From NCBI GenBank assembly GCA_022749755.1, contig CM040446.1:3278966-3342965 (forward strand): a DNA stretch of 64,000 nt, given 5' to 3'. The stretch comes from Azadirachta indica (taxonomy: Eukaryota > Streptophyta > Magnoliopsida > Sapindales > Meliaceae). Below the pieces are notes generated by a model. That model saw only the letters and a list, made by a program, of their open reading frames with translations, was not told where the DNA came from and made no database searches. The position numbers and the translations under genes were made by a program. Positions within the stretch are counted from its first letter, which is position 1, and each line of letters begins with the position of its first letter. Below are positions 38,401-51,600 of this stretch, one piece after another.

Positions 38401-41400
38401 CCTAGGATGTGTCAACTTGATCCCTGCTTTCTAGACTTTATGCCCAGCATTCTGGTAACACTTTTTCTTCTCTTTAAGATGAATAGTTACGGCCAGCATT
38501 AAAGTTCAATTTGCTTTTTTCAGTTTATGGCAATCACACCTCTGAAAGTTTCTTAATGTGATTATCGTTAGGGTTTCAGATTGAGCTTGCCCGAGATATG
38601 GGTTATACTGCTGCAAGATTTGGCCACGTCATGTTTCCTGAGAATGTCTATGAGCCAGCCTTAGAATGTGCAGAGCTTTTACTTCAAGGGGTGGGGAAAG
38701 GTCAGTAACTATTGATCCGCCATCAAATAACAAAATTGTGTTTCTACTGTTATATTTTCCTCCACATTTTGAAGTTATTTAATTCCCAGATTGTTAATGC
38801 TTTCATGCAAGTCGTGAATCCTCAAGCACCTCTCTTATGATTACTAATCTCCTTTGTTTTAGGATCAGCCAAAGATATCGTGAATGATCAAAAAGCGATT
38901 GAAAGTTTTGATTTGTTTTAAGAGCTTGCTCTTATGTCTGTTGTTTTCTATGGGCCCATAATTTCCACCCGAAGAAAGCTAATAAAGATAAGGGGTTCAT
39001 TGGTTATATTCTCCAAGTCATTCTGTGTTGTCATTTTGCTTTTGCTTTTTCCATTTGTTTGGATAATCAAATCTAGTGCAGTCTTTGAAATTCTTGCTAG
39101 GGTTATACGTTTGAAGTTATCACATGCCCCAGGCGCACTCTCCTGTTTTGACCATGTATAAATTATATTTTTCTGTTTATATTTGCTTGATGTATAATAG
39201 GGACAAAGATTGTTTTCTGTGCAGGCTGGGCTTCTCGAGCATATTTTTCAGATAATGGATCTACAGCAATTGAAATTGCTCTCAAGATGGCATTTCGGAA
39301 ATTTTCTTTTGATCATGAAATTCTTCTGGATTTTCCCAATAATGAAACAGCTAAGAAGTCTATTGAGCTTAAGGTGGTGCTCTTTGATCCTTTTACCATT
39401 GAGTTTTGACTATGTCCTTCTCGCAATATGGTTTAGTAATGGAAAGTGTCGATCTTTTGTAGCAATTTTAAGTTGTTGAAATCCTTATGCATCAATTACT
39501 CTTCTTCCAGGTCCTAGCACTTAAGGGATCTTATCATGGTGATACTTTGGGCGCCATGGAAGCACAAGCACCATCCCCTTATACAGGGTTTCTTCAGCAG
39601 CCATGGTATAAATCTTCATCCTTAATCGATAAATACCTGCATGGATTCTGTTTTCACCAGTCTTCCAATTATGTTTATACAGCTTTGAAATCATCTGGTC
39701 ATTCATTGAGGAGTGAGCATTGTCTTATAATAGTATTACTTCCCTAATGTTCTTAATCCTAAAATTTATCAAACTTTTGGATGTTTTCTTTGAAACTCAA
39801 AGTAGAATTTATTGACAGAGTAAAGAAATTCATAGAATTAGCTTTTTAAAAGAAACCTTTTCCTGCTTTTGAATACAACAGTGATTTAGACGTATTTTAC
39901 CAAGTCCTAGCTTGAACTCAAGTTGTTTCAAATCACTTTTAGAGTTTCCTATGGCAATTGCAAATTAAGTAATAATCATGATGCTTGTCTTTACTGGAAA
40001 TTGGTCATTGTCATAACATTCATTTGATCTCCTCTGGTGATACTTGATGAAACTGTAATGTATTTTCATGGACTAGAGAATTCTGGTGCTTCTCTAATCA
40101 GATATTTTATGTTGTTTGTCTAAATCTCCTTTGAGAAGATAGGTTTCTGATTATTGTCCAGGAACAGAGGACAAGAAGAAAGAACAAGTGATCAATGATT
40201 CAACAACTTTAATAATGGATTTGTGAACTTGGACAGGTACTCTGGAAGAGGCCTTTTCCTGGACCCTCCTACAGTTTTCATGTGTAATAGCATATGGAAT
40301 CTTTCATTACCTGAAGGTTTGCATTCTGAAGATGTACAACTTGAAGATATAAGTAAGTGGACCTGTCTTCCTCCTTATTTTCCTCCTCTGTTTTGCTGGT
40401 TTACTGTTATTATCACTGCACTTAAAGATTTCGCCTTCTAACATGCATTGCATTTATTTGAAATTTTACAGCCTTCAGCTCTCGTGATGAAATTTTTCAT
40501 AAGATCAGGGATAATTCAGACATGGCTTCAATTTATTCGTCATACATATCACAAAAACTATTGCAGAATTCTGGATTAAGAGGATCTGACCATATTGGAG
40601 CGTTAATAATGGAACCAGGCAAGTAAAGCATTATAATTGCTTTTACTATGGTTTATCATGTTCCATTGCTTTTGCTGAAGTCATGTATTCTTTTGCTGAT
40701 GCAAATTGTTTTGTTGCTTATAAAATATAGCGTATCTAAGGCTGATGGATGATGTATTTATTCAAACTTTTAGGCATGAATTAGTGAAAGAGGAACATGT
40801 CTGATCTTTTAGTCTTCTGCCCATTTTACCCCATCCAAGATAATTGCTTACATTCCTCATCATATGCTTTAATTGCTTTCAATTCAGTGTAGTGTATTAT
40901 ATAATACAGTGGTTGGACATTGTCAACAGTTATACATGCTGCTGGAGGGATGCATATGGTTGATCCACTATTCCAGCGGATACTTGTCAAAGAAAGTCGA
41001 AATCATAAAATTCCAGTTATCTTTGATGAAGTTTTTACTGGTTTCTGGAGACTGGGAGCAGAGGTTTGCTGCTCTTGCTTGTATGTGATTGTCATTCATT
41101 TTGCTTCTTTTCTGGATGCTTTTCATTTATTCTTTTTTTCACAGACTGCAGCAGATCTACTTGGTTGTGTACCAGATATAGCCTGCTTTGGGAAGCTACT
41201 GACTGGTGGGATCGTACCTTTGTCTGCGACACTGGCTACGGATGCCATTTTTGATTCATTTGTTGGAGACTCAAAGGTAGTATATTTTCGTGGTTCACTA
41301 CATTTGAAAGATATAAAGTAGGAAAAAATATTTATGTGACACATGGTATTGTTATACCGGCCTTCTTTTATTTTTAAATGGGAAAAAGGCACTTATTCCG

Positions 41401-43746
41401 GGTTAATTGGACTTAGAAGTAGGTTTTGTTTAACTCGTCTGAATATCAGGAAATTTAAGTATACATCATTGAATTTTACGTAAATTTCAAGGTTTAAAAC
41501 GTGATTACTAAATTCATTGATCTTGTGACGAGTTCTTTAATGTTATATTATCAATTTCAAGGCTCTTCTTAACATCATCCTGAATTTGGCGGTATTCAGT
41601 GAACTTAAAGTTTACTGGATACAAAGCCCATTTCAAGTAGTATTACAGTTCTGAAAGGTAAGATTGTTGCTCATTCAACTCGTAATGTTTAAAAAAATTG
41701 CTAAATGAATATGACTAATATTAGAAAGTTGTGTGAATGTCCTATAATTTTTTGATGAATTTTCATCCTGTAAGTTATCTTAACACTGTAAATTGTCAGC
41801 ATTAATGTTTTCTTCTAAATTTTCTTACATACCTTTGGTCAGTGGTATAATGATATTTTAATAAGAGGGGAGGCAGCAGGGCTCTTTTGTTTTTCTTTAC
41901 TGGATAGAGATTCTTATCTGCAGAAGTTTTCGCATTTTTGGTCTCTACAACTTTTTACCATTTTAATTATTAGATTAGGTAAGATATGTGGGTTTTTCTT
42001 TTGAAATGTACAATAGGAAAAGGTAAGATATGTGGGATTTTCTTTATGATGCTTTCCAAATGCCAGCTTGGTATTAATAATATTCAATCCATCTTATTCT
42101 CCTGCATATATAACAAGTCATTTTGTTCATATTTTGATAGTACATCTAATGTGCTGATCTACTTGGTTGTGGTTGTAGCTCAAGGCCCTGCTGCATGGAC
42201 ACTCATACACAGCACATGCTTTGGGGTGTGCGGCAGCTGCTAAATCCATTAAATGGTTCAAAGATCCTCAGACAAACCTTAACATAATTCCTAAAAAAAG
42301 ATTACTTAGGGAAGTAAGTAACTTTATTTAGTTGTTTTTTATTCTTTGCTTTTTTATTACTAGTTCTTCTAGCCTTGAAATGTTAACTAATACGGTAGGT
42401 CATTTTTGCATAGATTACATATTGATAGCCTTGATGATAGATGTTCCTTAAACCGATCCAGTTTTATCAAAATTGGGAAACCCAGAAGTTTTGATTAAAG
42501 AAATTATTAATTCTGGTATGGACTTTATAGTAATTGAATGAACAAGACAGAAGAACCCAATGAATGTGATGATGGAGACAAGAATGTGTTGTATGAATTC
42601 AGGGATTTCTAAAAAGGGTGGTTGAGAATTTGCAAACGTTTAGTTGGAATTCCTGATTCTAATGTTATAAAGTGGTAGGATTCATAAAGTAGTACTATTC
42701 CAATCATTTACCATTAAGGTTATAGATCAATGCTCAAAAATAAATATCAATTGTTTTTTTGCCAACTACAGTTTGTGAAATGTGGTCCATATTGCAATCT
42801 TTTTGCTGATTTACGGTATGCAGTTACCATGATATAACATTCGTAGTATTTGCATTTAAATGCTTGCAGTTATGGGATTCGGAGCTGGTACAAAAGATCT
42901 CATCACATCCTACTATCCAGAGAGTGGTTGCTTTAGGGACTGTCTGTGCCCTAGAGCTACAAGCAGAAGGCTGTAATGCTGGGTATTGTCTCGTTGGCTT
43001 TTTTTCAAATAACTTTCTGATGATTGTGAATGCTGCCATGATTACTTAGCACTCACTTCTTTAACATTTACTGGTACCAAGGTGGGTGAAAATGTTTCCC
43101 AAGAGGTAGTAGAAATCAGAAGATTTATTGTAAATGTTTGGCCATTAAAGATAACTATTCCACGCACCCCTTACATGTTTCAAGCCCATGTTCTAGACCA
43201 CATTGATTTACTTTTTCTGATAGCTTATCCAGTTGGATGATATAAACTGTTATGTATTGGAAATAATCCCTATAACTTAGATATATGCATTCGTTCACGT
43301 AATAGTTTTGATCCCAATATTCAGGAATAATTAGATCTCAATTTTATTGCTCAGTCCCCTGGCAGCAGTTCCTGATATATCTCTTTGCAATACTAATTTT
43401 GCACCTGGAAGGTTCATAAATTGATTATTATTATTATTATCTCTTTCTCTCAATGTAATATCATTAAGTCCCCTATGATTTATCCAGCAATATCTACATC
43501 TGGTATTTAATATCTCCTTTGGACCAATGTTATCTTCTTTTCAGGTATGGATCGCTATATGCAGCTTCTCTTCTTCAACAGCTCCATGAAGATGGCATTT
43601 ACATGAGACCTCTGGGTAATGTTATCTATCTCATGTGCGGACCTTGTACATCTCCTGAGGTCTGCAGACACCTACTCATCAAGCTATACAGAAGACTTGA
43701 TGAATTCAACAAAGCTGAACGTACATTAGAATCTTGTCAGTTGTGA
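35495..43746 (+). CDS. BIO3-BIO1: Bifunctional dethiobiotin synthetase / diaminopelargonate aminotransferase, mitochondrial
   Basis: Carries two adjacent steps of biotin synthesis: the PLP enzyme makes 7,8-diaminopelargonate and the synthetase closes the ureido ring to dethiobiotin. Fourteen exons: 35495-36231, 36510-36680, 36936-37197, 37482-37562, 38580-38700, 39225-39373, 39511-39605, 40237-40352, 40472-40618, 40930-41063, 41145-41276, 42179-42313, 42870-42982, 43545-43746; product 864 aa. Residues 1-30 are basic, His/Leu-rich and lack acidic residues, fitting a mitochondrial presequence. The BIO3 half has a P-loop-like SANTSLGKT (48-56), ETAGGVASPGPSG and VGDGRLGGISGT. The BIO1 half starts near WWPFTQH (362-368), with SYHGDTLGAMEA, FDEVFTGFWRLG (PLP-contacting Asp659), FGKLLTGG (Schiff-base Lys688) and RPLGNVIYLMCGP near the end. 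Introns 1 and 9 begin with GC; the others are GT-AG. The fused order matches the known plant locus. No damage was seen. Confidence 0.96.
37563..38579 (+). other. Long intron 4 of BIO3-BIO1
   Basis: 1017 bp between exons 4 and 5. The purine-rich middle (about 37715-38050) reads unlike the flanking intron and could be an old retroelement fragment, but no ends or coding motifs were found. Confidence 0.5.
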
Positions 43747-46730
43747 AATGCAAGTAATTCGTCACTGTAATATTTATTTTTCAGGATAGTTATCATTATG
43801 CTTTGCTGTAGGCCAGTTTTTTTTTCCAAATCTTTTATATCAAGTATTTCAGATTCACTGATTCAACCTCTTTTTTATTTTTTAAATTATATAAATGTAA
43901 ACCAAAACCCTCTCCCAACTCCGGTATGAACGGGATTAAGAACCAATCGCAGCTTCGGTTTTCCGAATCTTTTAGTCCGAGATTTTCGTTATCCCTTACT
44001 GTTGACATATGCACTTTTCCGGCTTCAGTTTTTCCCGGTGCTTGACAAAGACTGCAATCAACTTGTTTCTTCTGGCACTGAATCTGGCTGTATATGGTCA
44101 AAAACACCAATTCTTTTGGTCTTGCCAGAATGCGTGCTTGCTTTTTGAGCAAGCTCCAAAAGCAAATAAACATGTTTTGTTCACCAATGGAAAGTAAGTC
44201 TTGCCTTTTCCTAAGATACCATTAATCATTTTCATCCTGTGATTCATGAACCAGTTGATGCTATCATATTTACAACTCAGTATTTTATGTTTACTAAAAG
44301 GGCATAAAGCCAAATCATTTGATGAAAGACCAAAAGCAACTTTCTGCTGCTACTTGACAAACGAATTTTCGGTTGTCTTCAAAAAATTTTCCAGTCTTGA
44401 TTATGGTTATGCCATCATATCAGTAACTGTAGTCATTCTTATAGGCTATAGTTTAGATTTCTGCTGGTTAAGGGAAAAAAAAAAAAAAAAAAAGAAGAAG
44501 AAGAAATTGTGTTGAAAAATACATTTCACCAACATGCTAATAGAGTTTATACTACGAACTTAACTATGATATTTTAGAGTATAGAATTTGAAAATTTTCA
44601 GGTTGTTTGTTTATATTAAATATGGAAATATTCACATTATGCTTAAAAATAATACTAAGTTGAAAATGATCTATTGTTGTCAAATTGACTCTTTCCTGTA
44701 CCCGAATTTGCTAAAAGAAATTGTCAGTTTGGTGGATGGTGGTACTTCACATAAGATTGATATCCTTTATTTTGAGTAATTAATGTTATGTCATTAATTA
44801 GGTTGTAAATTTGGCTAATGAGAAGCAGGAAACAAAAGAAAGATCCTTTCGTTAAAAATGGATTGAAAAATTGATTCAGTAATCAAATTAAGAAGTGTAA
44901 CAAATAATTTTAAATTTCGCATTTACCTTTCAACACAATGCAGGAATGTGACGGTGTAACCAATAAACCAAGCACATGTGAAGTGAAACACTTGTGTTGA
45001 CTTGTGGTTTTGGAAGTGTTGACTTTAAATGTTTAACAACATTTTAGATACTGCTAATTTAACCTTGTTGTCAACTGGAATTGAATCGAGATTTCTTGAC
45101 CCAAAACACAAATGTGTGGATGATAATACACTAACATTTGTAGTGCAACAATTACTAATTAATTTAGTTTACATTTGATTATAATAATAGATTAAAAGTT
45201 AAAAATTAAATAAAATCAATGTATATATATATATCATACTTTTCTTTTCACTGTTATTCAAATTTGTAATGACCTTAAATCAATATGTTGATGGGATAGA
45301 CTAGATTCTTTTTCCTTTTAATTGTTTACTTGATTTTATTAAATAATTGAATTATTACGACATTTTGTTAATTTATCATAATCAAATCAAATATTTTGTT
45401 TCGAAAAAAATGGTAGATGTTTGGATTTGAACAATTTATTTTTAATATTATTGAAAATAGTTACTGCAACTTTGTGTGCTAGCACGTCATGTTGAATTAA
45501 CACAAAATAAAATAGATTTTTTATACTCGTACAACATGTCAAAGGTGAGCATTTAATGTTACAGAAAAATGCTAATAGTCATGGGTTGTACTGACTATTT
45601 TTTAAAATATTGGGATAAACTGATGATCGTTAAAACTTTAGGGTAGGAATCTAAAATCAACCCTTTAAACTTTTATGTCGATAATAACTACAACCACAAC
45701 CTTCTTTTCACTTAAAAATTAAAAGCGAAAAAATTTAATCATACAAATTAGGCCATCATTATTGTGTCTTTTATATTTCTACAAAATTATAAAAAATAAT
45801 TAATGATACAAATTCGTTTATAACAATAATAATATAATACTATCATATTAATATTTATAAATATATAATTTGTTATATTATCTATTAATTAGATAATAAA
45901 ATTGTATGGTACATAATTCTATAAATTATAAAAATTTAGGATCTCAATACTAAATTAATTAGCTTTTGAAAATATAACAGATTTATAGTTAGAAAGATGC
46001 CCTTAATCTGGTTGTTGTATGTCTTGCCTTTCGTATCTTTATTATCATTTCTTTCTCTTTTAGTGATTTATTTGTTTTTTTCCATAGCGTGCTAGGTTTT
46101 GAACCTTATCTTAATAAAAAAAGAAGATATAAAAAAAATAAAAAAGGATCCCAAGTGGACGGCAGCCAGCGCAGAGAAATAAGCAAGTGACGTGTGTTCC
46201 CAACGAACAAATGATGTAATACCAATAGTGACGTGGAAAGTGCCATGATAAAATCTTGTTTGACACGATGAATCGTACGGTCTGGATTGGCTGTAACACC
46301 TCGGCCGGACGATCTAGGCGACAGAAGCAAATGACATCAATGCCTGAATCCGTCAAGAAAATATCTGCTGCTACAGAGCTCACGCTAGTTGAATGTCAAA
46401 ATTGACCTTCGACTAGTTCGAAAATCAGGAAAATTTTTTTTAAAAAAAAAGGCAACTCTCGTATGATTTTTAAATTAGTTTATTAAATAAAATTTATAGC
46501 CTGCAACCATAAAATTTATATTACTTCATTATCATTTTAATTGAAGTATAAAAAAAAACCGAAAAGTCTACGCTGGTCCGCGAGACACTTGATTACTACC
46601 GTAGACCTCGGCTAATAGTCGCCAGAGTAGACCAACCAAAAGTGTGAGATGAATCAGTAATGATCACTTCACAAACATCCATTACTTACTGCAATAGATT
46701 TTCTCTCTCGGGCGAAAAAAAAAAAAAAAA
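43747..46730. other. Intergenic region between BIO3-BIO1 and CBP60
   Basis: About 3 kb, AT-rich, with an A run followed by GAA repeats at about 44474-44504. No protein gene is supported. The right end should include the CBP60 promoter. Confidence 0.5.
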
Positions 46731-46890
46731 ATTATTTTCTCAGCTTGTCGCTCCTTTTCCCTTACCTTAGGTCAGTTTCTCTCTCTTTGTTTGGCCGCCG
46801 AGAAAATTTGCAAACGAATACTAGGACTCTATCCTTTTATATTTAATTTTGTTTTTCTGTCCATCTCTCTTTTCGACAGTTGCCTTCCTA

Positions 46891-46923
46891 ATGGGGATTA
46901 GGGTTCTGAACAGTATAGCATAG
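46891..46923 (+). CDS. Possible 10-codon upstream ORF in the CBP60 leader
   Basis: ATG at 46891 opens MGIRVLNSIA and stops at 46921-46923, 110 bp before the CBP60 start. It would act as an upstream ORF only if transcription starts to its left. The CT-rich, leader-like sequence at 46690-46800 makes that plausible. Confidence 0.3.
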   Translation: MGIRVLNSIA

Positions 46924-47033
46924 GTTATTTTTGTTCGAATTTCGTAGATTGTGTTGAATTTGAGCGGAATTTGTGAGCCTTTTTTTGTGTGCGTGCAATT
47001 AGGGTTTTTTTGGGGGCTTCTGCAGATCTGAAA

Positions 47034-48370
47034 ATGCAGAGGCAAACTAGGTATATGGAGAGAACCAGTAGTATGAGTAGAGGCAAGAGGAGTTTGGAGG
47101 CTAATGAAGACGAGCAGCCTGAGCGAAAACGTCCCGCTCTCGCTAGGTAAATTTCTTATATAATCTTATAATTTTGGGTTTCCCTTTTTTGTACTGTTGA
47201 TTTTGTTTTTTTGATTAGGACAATTTGTTGTTAATGTTGAATAATTTTGTGGAAAAGCTTTATGAGGTTAGCTGTAAATAATAGTTAGTTGATAAAAAAG
47301 GGCTAATAATCAGTGATAAAATGGTGAGTATTTTTTGTCGGACTGTGTTGAATACTATATTATGGTGCTTGAGTTGTACCTAAACACAATTGGTTTTCTC
47401 ATTTGTTAGGATAACAATGGGATCTGCCATCGACAAAGTTGTAACAAGAATTACTTTCTGTTATCCTGGCAACTATTCCCTTTCGGTTGCTTTTATTTTA
47501 TCCTGTTTGTCACAGTATCTTAGATTTATACCCTTTGTTGCTGTGAATTGGTTTATGAGTTTTAACTTCTGCTGGTCTGACCAATTTGGTGATGCCCATA
47601 ACTAATTTTTAGATACTTAATGAATGATTAATGAATGATTACTAGGATAACTAACAGGGATTTCAACAGGGAAAGGTAACTAACAGGGATTTCAACAGGG
47701 AAAGGAAGAAGTAGTTTAGCTAAGTAAATTTTAAGTTTTTTGGGGGACTACTTTATCACAATAGAAGCCTGTGATTAAGGTAAAATGTGAAGGTCAACGG
47801 CCAACTAGAGAATTGTGATGTTTCATAATGGGTATTTACCAAGTCTAGAGTGAATGATTTAGCATCTTTTGCTCTGTCTAGTCTAGAGTAACATATATGT
47901 TTTTGATATGCTATTTCTAAAAACTATTTGGATATGTTTTTTTATCTTATCAAACATTTTTTTTTATTGTTTGCTTGCCTGATATATTCAGTACCTTCCT
48001 TTAATTTATCATGTGCCACTAAGAAGTTTGTGAGTTTCGTTTATAAAAAATTGTATATGATGCAGTGTAATTGTAGAAGCTCTGAAGGTGGATAGTCTGC
48101 AGAAGTTATGCTCCTCGTTGGAACCGATTCTTCGTAGAGTTGTAAGATACACTTCTCTGTGAATAAATATCTATCTAAAGGATGTGGGTGACTATCTTTT
48201 TAAGCTTTTATGTTTAGCTAACACACTACGGATTGATCATTGTGATCATGATTTGTGCGTGGAAATTTCCTTTTTGTGGATAGCCGTCTGCTGACATTTA
48301 TGTTTCTTTTTTCCTAACTGGAGCCTGAATCCATTCATAAATTTAGCAACTTTTCTTCTTCTTCTTTATT

Positions 48371-48411
<41 letters not shown>

Positions 48412-48545
48412 TTTCTTAAAAAATTTAATAAAGAATAGCTCATGACTATATTTCATCTAAACCATATTTATATGCAGGCACACACACATCTGTATAGATA
48501 TACTCGTACTCACAAGTAGGATTTGAGTTGAGTTTATATTTATAT

Positions 48546-48605
<60 letters not shown>

Positions 48606-51600
48606 GCATACACATATAGATGTACTTGTGCTCATGAGTAGGATTTGAGTTGAGCTTCTAGAGATTTGATTTCATGCTTGAAGACTTGTGGAACCTACTT
48701 TCAAGCTTAAACTCCCTTCATTGGTTAAATGAATTGAGCTGAATCCAGCTCATGTGAGCCAAATTTGGCTAGTCTAATAATATTTAGTTTGTCTACATTC
48801 CTAATCTTTATTCCTCAAGCTTTATGTGTAATAATTTTCAAGTGAGATTTTCTTTTTCGATTTTGCTCTTTTTGGTTAGTGCACATCAGGGTTGCATTAA
48901 ACTGTGATAGACATGTTGGTTGGCATATGCGAAGAGGCAGTGCTGTGTTTTGAATCCCTTTTTATCTGCTACTTGATAATTTGTCTCTTGTTTTGCTTCA
49001 CACTCTTACTGGTTTAAATTTACTTTGTCCATTTTCCTATATTTTTGTTTTTAACAGGTTAGTGAGGAGGTAGAGCGTGCTCTTGCAAAGTTAGGCCCTG
49101 CTAGGCTCACTAATGGAAGGTAAGATATTCATGCTCATATGTGACAGCAGTTGGCCCATTGTATGATCAAGTCCTGTTTATTTCACTTATTCTTTTTATA
49201 ATTTTGGTTGTTCATAATGAATTAAGCATGGGGCCTAAAGGCTCAGTATAGTAAATCTGTTCTAGATTTGGTGGCTTACATTACTTTTCTATTTTAAAAT
49301 TAAAGGTTTTGGTATTTGTTACAATAAAAATGTAACATTCCTGAAACCTACATAACAAAACCACACTTTTTTATTTTTCTGCTAAGGCTTCTTGACTGTT
49401 CTGTGATATACTCATATTCTATCTTCTCGGATAATATTACATATGCTTTTTCAGCTAATGTCCCATTATCCCTATATTTTGTCTAATACCCCATCAACCC
49501 CCTGATTCTTATTTTTCTTCTGATTTTACTCTTCACTTCAATTGATTTATAAATGATAAAATCAAAAATATAGAAATACTAAAGGGCAAAATCGGAACTT
49601 AGGGGCGTGATGGGATATTGCAGAAAATATAGCGGTTTAATGGAGCATTAGCTGAAAAAGCGGGGGGTGGTGGGGGTGGGGTGGTAATGGGCATTCTCCC
49701 TATTACATATAAAATACTTACTTTTTTGGTTAAATATTGGCTTTCTTTACTTCAGTCTAATGTCCCTATTCTCGAATTCAGTGCCACTGATTGTTTTTCC
49801 TTTGCTCATATTAAGTATATATTGCTTTCACCTCTGTGTTTTTGCTATATTTTTCTCACATAAAATGTCTTCACCTCTAAATCATGGATTATTATTCTCA
49901 TAATCTATTTGCAGGGCTTCCCCAAAACGAATTGAGGGTCCTGATGGACGTCACTTGCAGCTGCACTTTAGGTCAAGGTTGTCCCTTCCCCTCTTTACGG
50001 GAGGAAAAGTGGAGGGCGAGCAGGGTGCTGCAATCCATATCGTCCTGGTTGATGCAAGCACAGGACATGTTGTAACATCAGGACCTGAAGCCTCTGTAAA
50101 ACTTGATGTTGTTGTGCTTGAAGGGGATTTTAATGATGAAGATGATGAAGAATGGACACAAGAGGAGTTTGAAAGCCATGTGGTTAAAGAGCGTGAAGGA
50201 AAGAGGCCACTTTTGACTGGAGAGTTGCAAGTGGCACTAAAAGAAGGTGTAGGAACTCTGGGGGACCTCACTTTCACAGACAATTCAAGTTGGATAAGGA
50301 GCAGGAAGTTCAGGCTTGGATTGAAGGTTGCCTCAGGATATTGTGAGGGCATTCGTATTCGTGAGGCAAAGACTGAAGCTTTTACTGTCAAAGATCACAG
50401 AGGGGAATGTATGTTAATGTTATTTTATATTTATTCTTATTTAACTATATGTAAGGATATCTTTTGTTGAATTCACCTCTTCTGCCTTGTTAGTGTACAA
50501 GAAACACTATCCACCTGCCTTGAATGATGAAGTATGGAGATTGGAGAAGATTGGCAAAGATGGATCATTCCATAAGAGGCTAAATGCTGCTGGAATATAC
50601 ACGGTGGAAGACTTTCTGCGGCTTGTGGTGCGAGATTCTCAAAAACTAAGGAGTGTAAGTTAGTTTTTGGTTCCTCAATAAAAATGCTTATGCTTTGTAT
50701 TTGTAGTTCTTTTCTGACAATTGTTCCACTGATTATAGATTCTTGGAAGTGGTATGTCAAATAAGATGTGGGATGCTCTCATAGAGCATGCGAAGACTTG
50801 TGTCCTGAGCGGGAAGCTCTATGTTTATTATACTGAAGATTCAAGAACGACTGGTGTCGTTTTTAACAACATTTATGAGCTGAGTGGGCTTATTTCAGGC
50901 GAGCAGTATTTTCCTGCTGATTCTCTTTCAGAGAGCCAGAAGGTTGGTTTGATTAATTCCCTTTCAGTCAGATTATACCTTTTCTTATGTTATGATTTCC
51001 CAGGCTCCATGTATATTAGTTTAACACTATTAGTTTATGTCTCCTCTGATTTGTGCTATACTGCTTTGCTAGATTCCACTGTGCTTTTCATTTGAACTCA
51101 GAATAGCCTTTTTTAAGTTATTGTTACTCCTTGAAGGATTTTACCTTTTTCCCCCTATTTCTGTGTTTAAGTTACCTTTACTTTTGATCATTGAGGAAAT
51201 AAATTATGTACTGCAGGTTTTTGTAGACACACTAGTGAAGAAAGCATATGACAACTGGAATCAAGTTGTAGAGTATGATGGCAAATCATTTTTGGGCTTC
51301 AAGCAAAATAAGAAGTCAAATGCGTCTAGAAATGAACTTCAGGTAGGTCAAATAGACTTCTCTACTCCTCTAGACCATCAACTGCAACTACCACGGCTGC
51401 CAGCTACTGTTCCTACTGAGCTGTCTGCTTCTCATTCAGGCCATCCAACAGTAGGAGGTAAGTTTATTTATCTACACAATATCCTACCTTCTGTTTTCCA
51501 TTTTCTTTTAAAAATTGAAGTTCTGTATTCTCTGCTTCTTTTCTCTGGATGACTATTATTTTATCATGTGATCATGGTACCATACATTTAACAACTGAAG

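Noticed and set aside
49951..50391. 146-aa minus-strand frame over CBP60 exon 4
   Set aside because: Antisense shadow of a conserved CBP60 exon.
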